A DNA stretch of 7,228 nt from Limnobacter sp. (GTDB lineage Bacteria; Pseudomonadota; Gammaproteobacteria; Burkholderiales; Burkholderiaceae_B). The translations under genes were made by a program, and so were the position numbers. Location of the stretch: positions 1-7,228 of the forward strand of contig JAAURO010000079.1 in assembly GCA_012032215.1 (NCBI GenBank), written 5' to 3'. Below, one piece after another: positions 1 to 6,619 of the stretch. Every line of letters begins with the position of its first letter. The stretch's first letter is position 1. Below the pieces are notes generated by a model that saw nothing but the letters and a program-made list of their open reading frames with translations, was not told where the DNA came from and did not search any database.

Positions 1-250
1 TCGCCGCCGAAGCGCTTGGCGCGGGAGGAAAAAGGCCGGGCATGTTTGAGCACCGCAGCCCCGCCAGGGGCGAGGGCGAGTTAACGGCCGCCGACCAGAG
101 CGAGAGCGCAGGCGGGGTTTCGAACAGTCCTCGAACCCGCGGCATCAAGCCGGTCTTGGGGCGAAAAGGCGCCGCACAAGGAGCAAGGCGCTGCAGCAGC
201 AGCGAGAAGGCGGTATACAAGCTGTGTAATGGCGATGGGGAAGTGGCTTG
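1..250. other. GC-rich segment with no recognised gene
   Basis: By hand count 160 of the first 240 bases are G or C (about 67%), against roughly 53% in the genes that follow. A plus-strand reading frame is open from the window edge to a TGA at 249-251 (about 82 codons), and a minus-strand frame is open from 287 to 81. Such frames are expected by chance in GC-rich DNA, and neither translation shows a family I recognise. The plus-strand frame could be the 3' end of a gene starting outside the window, but its Arg/Gly/Ser/Glu-rich product has no domain motif. A small hairpin (GCCCC-GCCA-GGGGC, 58-71) is present without a T-tract, so it is not a convincing terminator. Could be intergenic repeat-type DNA or transferred sequence. 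Confidence 0.4.
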
Positions 251-274
251 AATGTCGTTGCAGCGCAATCTGCG

Positions 275-283
275 TGCGATAAT
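275..283 (+). promoter_or_regulatory. Candidate extended -10 promoter element for nadE
   Basis: TGCGATAAT combines an extended -10 TGn with GATAAT, a 5/6 match to TATAAT. It lies about 38 bases before the nadE start and would place transcription initiation near 290, giving a leader of about 30 nt. No good -35 hexamer sits 16-18 bases upstream (TCGTTG at 255-260 is poor), which is tolerable for an extended -10 promoter. The call rests on position and motif only. Confidence 0.35.
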
Positions 284-320
284 CCACAGTTGTTTAGTGT
301 CTTGAAACGGTTGGTACAAA

Positions 321-1976
321 GTGAGTTTATCGCGCGTTCGTCTTGCAGTGGCCCAAATGAATCTCACCGTGGGCGATATCTCTGGCAATTCCGCCAAAAT
401 TGTGGAATGGGCACACCAGGCTGCTGCGGGTGGGGCAGAAGTGCTGCTGACTCCTGAGCTGAGTCTGACCAGTTATCCACCCGAAGATTTGCTGCTACGG
501 CCTTCGTTTCAGCGGCAGGCCGAAATAGCTCTGTTTGGGCTTATGCGGGAATTGGCGGGCCTGGATTTGCACGTGGTGGTTGGGCATCCTGCTGCCCGCG
601 AGGGTGAGTTGTTTAATGCGGCTTCGGTGTTGCACCGAGGTGCTTTGCTGGGCACTTATTTCAAGCACGACCTTCCCAACCGGGATGTGTTTGACGAAGC
701 GCGCTATTTTACCCCTGACAATCGGCCTTTGGTGTTTGAAGTGCGGGGCATCCGGTTCGGCCTGAATATCTGCGAAGACACCTGGAATGCCTACTCCCCC
801 GAAGCAGCCGCAGCTGCGGGCTCTCAGGTGCTGCTGGTGCCCAATGCCTCGCCTTTTCACATGGGGAAGGACACTATTCGTCAGTCTATGGTGGCCCGCC
901 GTGTGCAGGAAACAGGCATGGCAATTGTGTATGCCAATCTGGTCGGTGGGCAGGATGAACTGGTATTCGATGGTGCTTCGTTTGCAATGGACAATGCGTG
1001 CAAGGTGGCCATGCGCTTGCCTCAGTTTGTGGAAGATCTGGCTTTTCTGGATGTGCGCACCCGGCCTTGTGGTGCGGTGGAACTGGTTTGCCAGGAGGTG
1101 CAGGCACAGCCTTTGGCCCAGGTCGCGCAGGTGTACGAAGCCCTTAAAATGGGCGTACGCGATTATGTGAATAAAAACAGGTTTCCCGGGGCCATTGTGG
1201 GTTTGTCGGGTGGCGTTGATTCTGCGCTAACCCTGGCGGTGGCCGTCGATGCTTTGGGGGCAGGGCGCGTGCGTGCAGTCATGATGCCCTCCCCCTACAC
1301 GGCTGATATGTCGCTGGAAGATTCGCGCGAAATGGTTAAGCGCCTGAAGATTCGTTACGATGAAATTCCTATCCAGGACTGCATGAATGCTTTTGCCGCA
1401 CATCTTGAACCCCTTTACGAAGGCAGGCCACCAGACGCTACCGAAGAAAACCTGCAGGCACGCATACGAGGCACCATGCTGATGGCGCTTTCCAACAAAA
1501 CCGGGTCTATTGTGCTGACCACAGGCAACAAAAGCGAAATGGCAACAGGTTATTGCACGCTGTATGGCGACATGGCAGGCGGGTTTGCCGTGCTGAAGGA
1601 TATTTTCAAAGTATGGGTGTATCGGCTGTGCCATTATCGCAACGGGCTGGGCGCGGTTATTCCTCAACGTATTCTGGAGCGTCCACCCTCGGCGGAGCTG
1701 CGGCCGGGCCAAGCCGATTCGGACAGCTTGCCTGATTACGAGGTGCTCGATGCTATTTTGTCACGTTATATGGAAAAAGATGAATCTATCGAGGCTATTC
1801 TGGAAGAAGGCTTCGAGCGCGACGATGTGGTTTGCGTGGTCAAACTGCTGCAAGTCAACGAATACAAAAGGCGGCAGGCACCCGTAGGAATACGCGTTAC
1901 GCACCGGGCATTTGGGCGCGATTGGCGCTACCCGATTACTTCGCGGTTTAATGATCTGGAGGGCTTGCAGAGCTAA
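321..1976 (+). CDS. nadE: Glutamine-dependent NAD+ synthetase
   Basis: Catalyses the last step of NAD+ biosynthesis: ATP-dependent amidation of nicotinic acid adenine dinucleotide, using glutamine as nitrogen donor, in the cytoplasm. The 551-residue product has the two-domain layout of the glutamine-dependent type. Residues about 6-255 form a nitrilase-like glutaminase with a visible Glu-Lys-Cys triad: E46 in LTPELSLTSYPPEDLL, K115 in YFKHDLPN and C151 in NICEDTW. Residues about 270-551 form the synthetase domain with the PP-loop SGGVDS at 296-301, TTGNKSEMATGY at 400-411 and RPPSAELRPGQ at 454-464. Length fits the family (about 540-560). The GTG at 321 is chosen because the frame has a stop at 303-305 and later starts would cut the first beta strand (RLAVAQMN). 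No clear Shine-Dalgarno precedes it; GAAACGG at 304-310 is weak. It appears monocistronic, and no frame disruption or missing key residue was seen. Confidence 0.96.
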   Translation: MSLSRVRLAVAQMNLTVGDISGNSAKIVEWAHQAAAGGAEVLLTPELSLTSYPPEDLLLRPSFQRQAEIALFGLMRELAGLDLHVVVGHPAAREGELFNAASVLHRGALLGTYFKHDLPNRDVFDEARYFTPDNRPLVFEVRGIRFGLNICEDTWNAYSPEAAAAAGSQVLLVPNASPFHMGKDTIRQSMVARRVQETGMAIVYANLVGGQDELVFDGASFAMDNACKVAMRLPQFVEDLAFLDVRTRPCGAVELVCQEVQAQPLAQVAQVYEALKMGVRDYVNKNRFPGAIVGLSGGVDSALTLAVAVDALGAGRVRAVMMPSPYTADMSLEDSREMVKRLKIRYDEIPIQDCMNAFAAHLEPLYEGRPPDATEENLQARIRGTMLMALSNKTGSIVLTTGNKSEMATGYCTLYGDMAGGFAVLKDIFKVWVYRLCHYRNGLGAVIPQRILERPPSAELRPGQADSDSLPDYEVLDAILSRYMEKDESIEAILEEGFERDDVVCVVKLLQVNEYKRRQAPVGIRVTHRAFGRDWRYPITSRFNDLEGLQS

Positions 1977-1978
1977 AG

Positions 1979-2110
1979 CTACCCCCCTGGCCCTCGGGTG
2001 GAGGCCATTGCCGCTTCTTTGAACAGGCTGAACCCTTGTGCAACGGCCTCTGCAGGCCAGTCGGGGTAAATCACCACACTTACCAGTACTGCGAATAACA
2101 GCTTTCCCAT
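1979..2110 (-). CDS. Possible small membrane or exported protein, 43 aa
   Basis: A short frame begins at ATG 2110 and ends at TAG 1979-1981, two bases beyond the nadE stop, so the two would be convergent. The predicted product starts MGKLLFAVLVSVVIYPDWP: one basic residue, then a hydrophobic run of about 12 residues, as in a small membrane anchor or signal sequence, followed by a short mixed-charge tail (EAVAQGFSLFKEA). GGAG at 2121-2118 on the minus strand lies 7 bases before this ATG, a good Shine-Dalgarno spacing; a second in-frame ATG at 2116 is too close to it. The frame is open upstream to a TTG at 2185. I recognise no family. In a 500-base gap a frame this short arises easily by chance, so this is a candidate only. 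Confidence 0.22.
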   Translation of the reverse strand: MGKLLFAVLVSVVIYPDWPAEAVAQGFSLFKEAAMASTRGPGG

Positions 2111-2296
2111 ATACATGCTCCAGATCCATGTCTGTTGGCCCAAGGCCCCTGCCAGGTAATCACGTCCACACCCTGTGTTCTGCAAGGTGGGGTGCTTTTT
2201 GCAGGTCTCCTATTTAACTGCTCCAGTGTGGGCCGGGTAAATCGCTGGAGTTGGGGGCTTACAAAGAGCTAACCGAGCTAGGAATTACCAGAGAAA

Positions 2297-2332
2297 GGCT
2301 GCAAGTGGTACGCGTACCTTCTTTCTGCAGCC
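2297..2332. repeat. Nested palindrome upstream of the GMC gene
   Basis: Outer arms GGCTGCA (2297-2303) and TGCAGCC (2326-2332) are perfect inverted copies. Between them sits a perfect 12-base palindrome, GGTACGCGTACC (2307-2318). The spacers are unequal (3 and 7 bases). The element lies about 60 bases before the short ORF at 2391 and about 165 before the GMC ATG. It has no T-tract, so a terminator role is unlikely; an operator for a dimeric regulator or a structured leader fits better. This is inferred from symmetry alone. Confidence 0.45.
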
Positions 2333-2377
2333 CCGAGTCAAAGAGTCACTTACAAAATCGGTGGGGTTATTTTTCTT

Positions 2378-2382
2378 GAGGT
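2378..2382 (+). promoter_or_regulatory. Strong ribosome binding site before ATG 2391
   Basis: GAGGT lies 8 bases before ATG 2391 and is the best Shine-Dalgarno match seen near any plus-strand start in the window. It serves a 42-codon frame rather than the GMC gene directly, whose own start at 2497 has only GAG at 2484-2486, 10 bases away. Confidence 0.45.
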
Positions 2383-2390
2383 AAGTTAAA

Positions 2391-2519
2391 ATGCATGCTG
2401 AAAAGCCTTCATATGCCTTGGGTCTGGCCTGTGCTTCGGGTGCAACAAGGGCGTTTTGCGCATTCATTTTAAACAGTATTACTGAGTTCGGTGTACATGG
2501 GAAATACAGCAAGTTTTGA
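2391..2519 (+). CDS. Short leader-type ORF, 42 aa, overlapping the GMC start
   Basis: ATG 2391 is preceded by GAGGT at good spacing and the frame runs to TGA 2517-2519. It overlaps the first 23 bases of the GMC gene (ATG 2497) in a different frame. The product begins MHAEKPSYALGLACASGATR and ends in ITEFGVHGKYSKF. It has two Cys, no convincing membrane segment and no recognised domain. Its position suggests a leader peptide, with ribosomes ending at 2519 able to re-initiate on the nearby GMC start, which lacks a strong site of its own. It may equally be a chance frame downstream of a purine-rich stretch. An N-terminal part of the GMC protein is unlikely, because GMC proteins usually begin only a few residues before the FAD-binding strand, as this one does. 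Confidence 0.3.
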   Translation: MHAEKPSYALGLACASGATRAFCAFILNSITEFGVHGKYSKF

Positions 2520-4158
2520 CTACGTGATTGTAGGGTGTGGCACCGCTGGGGCGTTGCTTGCCAATCGCTTGAGTGCCGACACTGCCAATTCTGTTCTGGT
2601 GATAGAAGCGGGTGGGTTTGATCACAATCCTCTACTGCACATTCCGCTGGGGGCTTTGTATATGCAGGGCAGTCACTCGCTGGACTGGAATTACAAAACC
2701 CAGCCTTGCACTGCTTTGAATGGGCGCCGTTTAAACGTGCGCAGTGGCAAGGTAATGGGGGGCTCATCAAGCACCCATGCCATGCAGTATTTGCGCGGAC
2801 AGGCTGAAGATTACAACCAATGGGCTACACTGACCGGCGAATCCGCCTGGACATGGGAAAGTTGTTTGCGTGATTTTATTCGCCACGAAAACAACTACCG
2901 CTTCGACAACTTGCAGAGCACTCCTTCCGATGATCAGCTTTGGTCTTGTCATGGCAGCAGGGGGGAGTGGCGGATAGAGCCTCAGCGTGTGCGCTGGAAG
3001 ATACTGGATGCTTTTGTGCAGGCTGCGCAAGAGGTTGGTATTCCTGTTGCAGAAGACTTCAACAAGGGCAACAGCGAGGGTGTGGGCTACTTTGAAGTCA
3101 GTCAAAACCGGGGTGTTCGGTGCAATTCGGTGAAGGCTTTTTTAAAGCCCGTGCTGGGCAAAAGAAAAAACCTGACCGTGTGGACGCATTCACAGGGATC
3201 CCGATTGCGCTTGTTCCGCAATGCCTTTGGTCGCCTGGAGTGCACGGGGGTAAAGGTGTTACGCGGCAGCGAGGTGCTGGAAGTAGAAGCACGTAAAGAG
3301 GTTGTGCTGTGCGCCGGTGCTGTTGCCAGCCCGCAGTTGTTGCAGCTCTCGGGCATAGGTCCCAGGCTTTTGCTGCAGGGTTTGGGAATTGCGGTCCAGC
3401 GTGACTTAAAGGGTGTGGGGCAAAACCTGCAAGATCATTTGTTGCTGCGCTCGGTGTATCAGGTTAAAAATGCACCCACCCTGAATACCTCTCTGAAAAG
3501 CGTTCGCAGCACGCTGAAAATGGCCCTTGATTACGCCTTGCACCGAAAGGGGCCTTTGGCCATGCCGCTTGCGCAACTGGGTATTTTTTCAGGCCGCGAG
3601 CGCAATGCAACGCAATCCGATCTTCATCTTGCCGTGCAGGCTTTCAGCCAGACTGAACCCGGCCAAAGCATGCACCGCTTCGATGCTGTTACGGTGTATG
3701 CCAGCCACCTTAGGCCCAGCAGCCGTGGTTCGGTAAAAATTCACAGTGCAAATTCTCAAATAGCGCCTTTTATTGATCCCAATTACTTGGGCACAGACGA
3801 AGACAAAAAGGCGGCCATAAGAGCCTTGCGTTTGACGCGCAAAATTGCCTCTCAACCCGCTTTGGCGGGTTTTGTGCAGCGGGAGGTGTTGCCCGGCGAG
3901 GCTTTTCAGTCAGATGACGATCTGGCCGAGCAGATTGCGACCGCAGGCTTTGCCGCCAGTAATTTTGTGGGCACTGCCAAAATGGGCGCAGATTCTGACG
4001 ACATGGCGGTAGTAGATGCCCATCTTCGGGTGCGCGGTGTGCAGCGTTTGCGTGTTGCCGATTCGAGCGTGATTCCCACACTGGTTAGTGCCCATGCAAG
4101 CAGCACCACCCTGGTGGTTGCAGAAAAAGCTGCACGCTGGATACTTGCTTCAGACTAA
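2497..4158 (+). CDS. GMC-family FAD-dependent oxidoreductase (choline/alcohol dehydrogenase-like)
   Basis: A flavoprotein of the glucose-methanol-choline family, normally oxidising an alcohol to an aldehyde or ketone; the substrate cannot be told. ATG 2497 gives 553 residues, typical of the family; GTG 2491 is an alternative adding two. Numbering from the ATG: FAD-binding GCGTAG at 13-18, IEAGG at 36-40, GMC signature 1 (GGSSSTHAMQYLRG) at 88-101, signature 2 (GAVASPQLLQLSGIGP, translated from about 3316), and the C-terminal substrate domain with LRPSSRGSVKI and LRVADSSVIPT. There is no signal peptide, so it is probably cytoplasmic. The usual catalytic His of the HPVGTCxMG motif is Asn489 here (NFVGTAKMG), while the partner position is His533 (SAHASS), 44 residues later, the normal spacing. 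His94 replaces the usual Asn of GGSSxxN, as I recall for fungal aryl-alcohol oxidase. Activity may therefore differ from the family norm. Otherwise intact; it converges on the dioxygenase gene with a 7-base gap. Confidence 0.92.
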   Translation: MGNTASFDYVIVGCGTAGALLANRLSADTANSVLVIEAGGFDHNPLLHIPLGALYMQGSHSLDWNYKTQPCTALNGRRLNVRSGKVMGGSSSTHAMQYLRGQAEDYNQWATLTGESAWTWESCLRDFIRHENNYRFDNLQSTPSDDQLWSCHGSRGEWRIEPQRVRWKILDAFVQAAQEVGIPVAEDFNKGNSEGVGYFEVSQNRGVRCNSVKAFLKPVLGKRKNLTVWTHSQGSRLRLFRNAFGRLECTGVKVLRGSEVLEVEARKEVVLCAGAVASPQLLQLSGIGPRLLLQGLGIAVQRDLKGVGQNLQDHLLLRSVYQVKNAPTLNTSLKSVRSTLKMALDYALHRKGPLAMPLAQLGIFSGRERNATQSDLHLAVQAFSQTEPGQSMHRFDAVTVYASHLRPSSRGSVKIHSANSQIAPFIDPNYLGTDEDKKAAIRALRLTRKIASQPALAGFVQREVLPGEAFQSDDDLAEQIATAGFAASNFVGTAKMGADSDDMAVVDAHLRVRGVQRLRVADSSVIPTLVSAHASSTTLVVAEKAARWILASD

Positions 4159-4165
4159 ACCCCGC

Positions 4166-4876
4166 TTAGCTGGGTGGGTCAACCTGATTGGTACTGCTTG
4201 TATTCAGCCTGTACCAGCCCGCAATGCTATAGCGGTCGCGTTGTGCTGGCAGCACCTCGTGCGGAAACACCTCGCTTAAAAAGGCAACGAGTGTGCCCAT
4301 TGTGGGCAAAACCCGAATGGAGTTTTTCCGGGAGGATGTTTCGTCGTAGAGAAGAAGTTCGCCGCCGTCTTGTGGCAGCCAGTTCTGGTTTAAATACAGC
4401 ACCACCGATACCATGCGGTTTTTTTGCCCTTGAAAAGCATCCAGGTGTTTTTTGTAAAAGCCACCGGGCGGGTAATGCGCAAAATGGCTTTCAAAAGAAA
4501 ACAGCCCCAGAAACAGGGTGCGGTTGAGGTGCAAGCGCAAAGCGTGCGCAAACTCAAGCCAGGCTTGCTCCGCTGGGTTGCGGTTTTCCAGCCACAGGGT
4601 GTTGTCCCGCCGAATATCCGGGTTGGTGGAAAAACTGCCTTGCCTGCCTATGCCCGCTTGCTGAAAACCGGCAGGTAGGTGTAAACCCTGTTCGGTGGTT
4701 TCCAGCGATGCCCTCAGGCTTGGCGCCAGGTGCCTGGCCAGTGCGCCATGTTGCACACTGTAGCCTTGTGTGTGCAGTGCCTGTTCAATGGTGCTGAACA
4801 ATGCGGCATGGTTTTCCGTGGGGTCGGCAGCTGTGAAGCGGGTCGGCTGATGCGGTTTATTGCGGTCGGTGGTCAT
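4166..4876 (-). CDS. 2-oxoglutarate/Fe(II) dioxygenase, SM-20/prolyl 4-hydroxylase type
   Basis: A cytosolic non-haem iron dioxygenase that couples 2-oxoglutarate decarboxylation to hydroxylation, probably of a protein prolyl residue. The 236-residue product shows the P4Hc core: HYPPGGFYKKHLDAF with iron ligands H144 and D146, YLNQNWLPQDGGELLLYD at about 161-178, distal His206 in FPHEVLP, and RYSIAGWYR with R215 placed to bind 2-oxoglutarate. The lead-in PDIRRDNTLWLE (86-97) is also typical of SM-20-like bacterial proteins; a Pseudomonas relative (PPHD) is known to hydroxylate EF-Tu, but the target here is unknown. ATG 4876 is chosen because the frame upstream only shadows the antiporter gene; GGAAAG lies about 9 bases before it. 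The start overlaps the end of the antiporter gene by 20 bases, suggesting translational coupling. An in-frame run of seven T (4419-4425) is intact. All catalytic residues are present. Confidence 0.88.
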   Translation of the reverse strand: MTTDRNKPHQPTRFTAADPTENHAALFSTIEQALHTQGYSVQHGALARHLAPSLRASLETTEQGLHLPAGFQQAGIGRQGSFSTNPDIRRDNTLWLENRNPAEQAWLEFAHALRLHLNRTLFLGLFSFESHFAHYPPGGFYKKHLDAFQGQKNRMVSVVLYLNQNWLPQDGGELLLYDETSSRKNSIRVLPTMGTLVAFLSEVFPHEVLPAQRDRYSIAGWYRLNTSSTNQVDPPS

Positions 4877-6619
4877 CGGTTTGGTCTTTCCGGAAAATTT
4901 CTTCCAGTTGCTCGCGGCCACGCAGGCTGATTTCCAGCATTTCTTTTTGCGAACCCTGGGCACGAAACTGTTCAGCCAAAATGCTTTCGTCGTGAGTTTT
5001 AAAGGTGGCAACGGTGTTCATGGCCTGGCTGTCGGAAAAGCCCAGAGCATTCAGCGTTGCTTCCGCAGCTTGTAAACCAGCCGGGAACATTTCGCGGATA
5101 ACCACTTGTGCGCCAGCAGCCTTCAGGCGGATGTAATCTGTCCGGTTGTGTGCACGGGCCACCACCGTGGTGTTTTTGTAGTGCGCGCGAACGAATTTCG
5201 CAATGTGTATGGCGGCGCTTGGGTCGTCTATGGCAATAACCACTACCCGTGCATGCTGTACGCCTGCCGCGTTTAAAAGCTCGTGGCGTTGCGCATCGCC
5301 AAAATACACCAGGTTGCCAAATTTTTTCACAAATTCAATGTGCTCGGCGTCTTTGTCGAGTGCGGTAAAGGCAATGTGATTGGCAGCCAGAATACGGCCA
5401 GTTACCTGCCCAAAACGGCCAAAACCCAAAATAAGCACTTCGGGCTGCGTGTGATCAAAATAGCTGCTGGGAGTTTCTTTTTGCTGCTCTTTCAGCGCAA
5501 AGCGCTTTTCCAGGTAGTTAACCGCAGGTGAGGTGGCTGCCATGCTTAAGCCGACCACCAGATTAACCAGTGCACCTGTTTCGGAGGTAACAGCCCCAGA
5601 GGCCAGTGCCTGCGCCACTATGACAAACGCAAATTCGCCGCCTTGGCCAAGCATCAGGCCCAGCGACAAACCGCGGTTCAGAGGAATGCCCACTGTGCGC
5701 ACCAGGCCCGCAACAATGGCTGTTTTAAGCACCATAAGCCCTAGCGTGCCCAGCAACAGGGTGAAAGGTTGTTCCAGTACCAGGTTCAGGTTCAGGGTCA
5801 TGCCGATGGAAATGAAAAACAAACCAAGACTTAGCCCTTTGAAGGGTTCGAGGTCTGCTTCCAGTTGGTGCCTGAACGAGGAGTTGGCGAGCATCATGCC
5901 CGCCATAAAGGCACCCATACCTGCCGAAAGCCCGGCCAGATGCATGAGTTCTGCCGAACCCAGCACGATCAGCAGAGCCACACCGGTCATAATTTCGCGC
6001 CCGCCATAGCGCGACATGAACTGAAGTGCCGGGTTGACCAGATAACGGGCAAACATAATAAGCCCGAGCACCGCAACCGGGGCCAGCCACCATGCACTGC
6101 TCGAACCTTCTTGCTGTATTGGTGCCACCGCTTGCACAATAAACAGGATGGGCACTACGGCCAAATCCTGAAACAGCAAAATGGAAAACCGCTGCGGCCT
6201 TCCTGATTGCCTAAAACGCCTTTGTCGGCCATGAGTTGCAGTGCAAAAGCGGTAGAAGAAAGTGCCAATGCCAGCGCCACAATCAGGGCGGCAATCGGTG
6301 GCATTTCTGTAAAGGCTTGCAGCAAGGCGTACAGCAAGACGCTGGTAGCCGCCATTTGCGCACCACCCAGGCCCACCACCCTGTTGCGCATGGCCCACAG
6401 CTTGGCCGGTTCCAGTTCCAGGCCAATGACAAAGAGCAGCAAAATAACGCCAATTTCGGCAAAGCCCAGCACTTTTTCTGGATCGTCTATCAGGCCAAGC
6501 AGTTGGGGCCCGATGAACACGCCCGCCGTCAGGTAACCCAGAATAGACCCCAAGCCCAGTTTTTTAAACAAAGGCACTGCAACGACTGCGGCCAATAAAA
6601 AGTAAAGAATGCTTAACAT
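4857..6619 (-). pseudogene. KefB/KefC-like K+/H+ antiporter with RCK domain, frameshifted
   Basis: An inner-membrane CPA2-family antiporter exchanging K+ (or Na+) for H+, gated through a cytosolic nucleotide-binding domain. It starts at ATG 6619 (MLSILYFLLAAVVAVPLFKK) and ends at TAA 4857. The frame breaks at 6185-6196: the first 142 codons are in one frame, which then runs to a stop at 6155, and the rest, from FSILLFQDLAVVP on, is in another. Restoring one base gives about 587 residues, close to KefC (620) and KefB (601). Reconstructed order: transmembrane exchanger, about 1-375, including the FQD motif near 152; the Kef regulatory loop motif HQLEADLEP near 251-259; then RCK, with GFGRFG near 399-404, VYFGDA, IAIDDP and YIRLKAAGA. 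The close KefB/C match suggests glutathione or electrophile control, but the far C-terminal ligand region looks divergent. The start overlaps the thiolase stop by 7 bases. It could be decayed, misassembled or recoded; as written, the product would be truncated at 154 residues. Confidence 0.85.

Larger units (their letters stand above)
1977..2490. other. Intergenic region between nadE and the GMC gene
   Basis: This 514-base stretch has no recognised protein family on either strand. It holds a weak minus-strand ORF (1979-2110), several imperfect inverted repeats (CTGCAA 2180-2185 with TTGCAG 2199-2204; CTCCAG 2221-2226 with CTGGAG 2245-2250), a short direct repeat (GAGCTA at 2266-2271 and 2275-2280), the nested palindrome at 2297-2332, and the start of a short ORF at 2391. 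None of the hairpins is followed by a T-tract, so I see no clear intrinsic terminator for nadE. The length suggests room for regulatory DNA upstream of the GMC gene, but no promoter with both a good -35 and -10 was found. Confidence 0.5.

Noticed and set aside
81..287. Minus-strand frame with PCSLCGA, resembling the start of a ComF-type zinc finger
   Set aside because: Only one CxxC pair is seen, none of the three frames continues with the expected second Cys pair or phosphoribosyltransferase region, and the frame stops at 81. Probably chance in GC-rich DNA.
473..481. TTATCCACC, close to a DnaA box (also TAATCCACA at 280-288)
   Set aside because: Each has one mismatch, they are far apart, one is inside nadE, and there is no cluster or AT-rich unwinding element; not an origin.
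2491..2496. GTG 2491 as the GMC start
   Set aside because: It adds only Met-Tyr before ATG 2497. ATG is preferred; neither has a strong ribosome site, so the choice remains uncertain by two residues.
2285..2770. 161-codon minus-strand frame across the intergenic region and GMC start
   Set aside because: It overlaps the well-supported GMC coding sequence antisense, has no recognised motif and has a composition unlike real proteins.
4155..4180. Possible bidirectional terminator between the convergent GMC and dioxygenase genes
   Set aside because: ACCC/GGGT symmetry is short with a poor stem and no proper T-tract on either strand.
4877..5011. N-terminal extension of the dioxygenase to 5011
   Set aside because: It would overlap the antiporter RCK end by about 155 bases, is Lys-rich and unlike the family; ATG 4876 gives a normal-length protein.
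5533..6009. 158-codon plus-strand frame opposite the antiporter
   Set aside because: Antisense shadow of a conserved membrane protein; Ser/Pro/Arg-rich with no domain.
6199..6398. Upstream extension of the antiporter C-terminal frame to 6398 as an independent start
   Set aside because: The residues before FSILLFQD in that frame are non-membrane and overlap the conserved N-terminal frame; this is a shadow caused by the frame break, not a separate gene.
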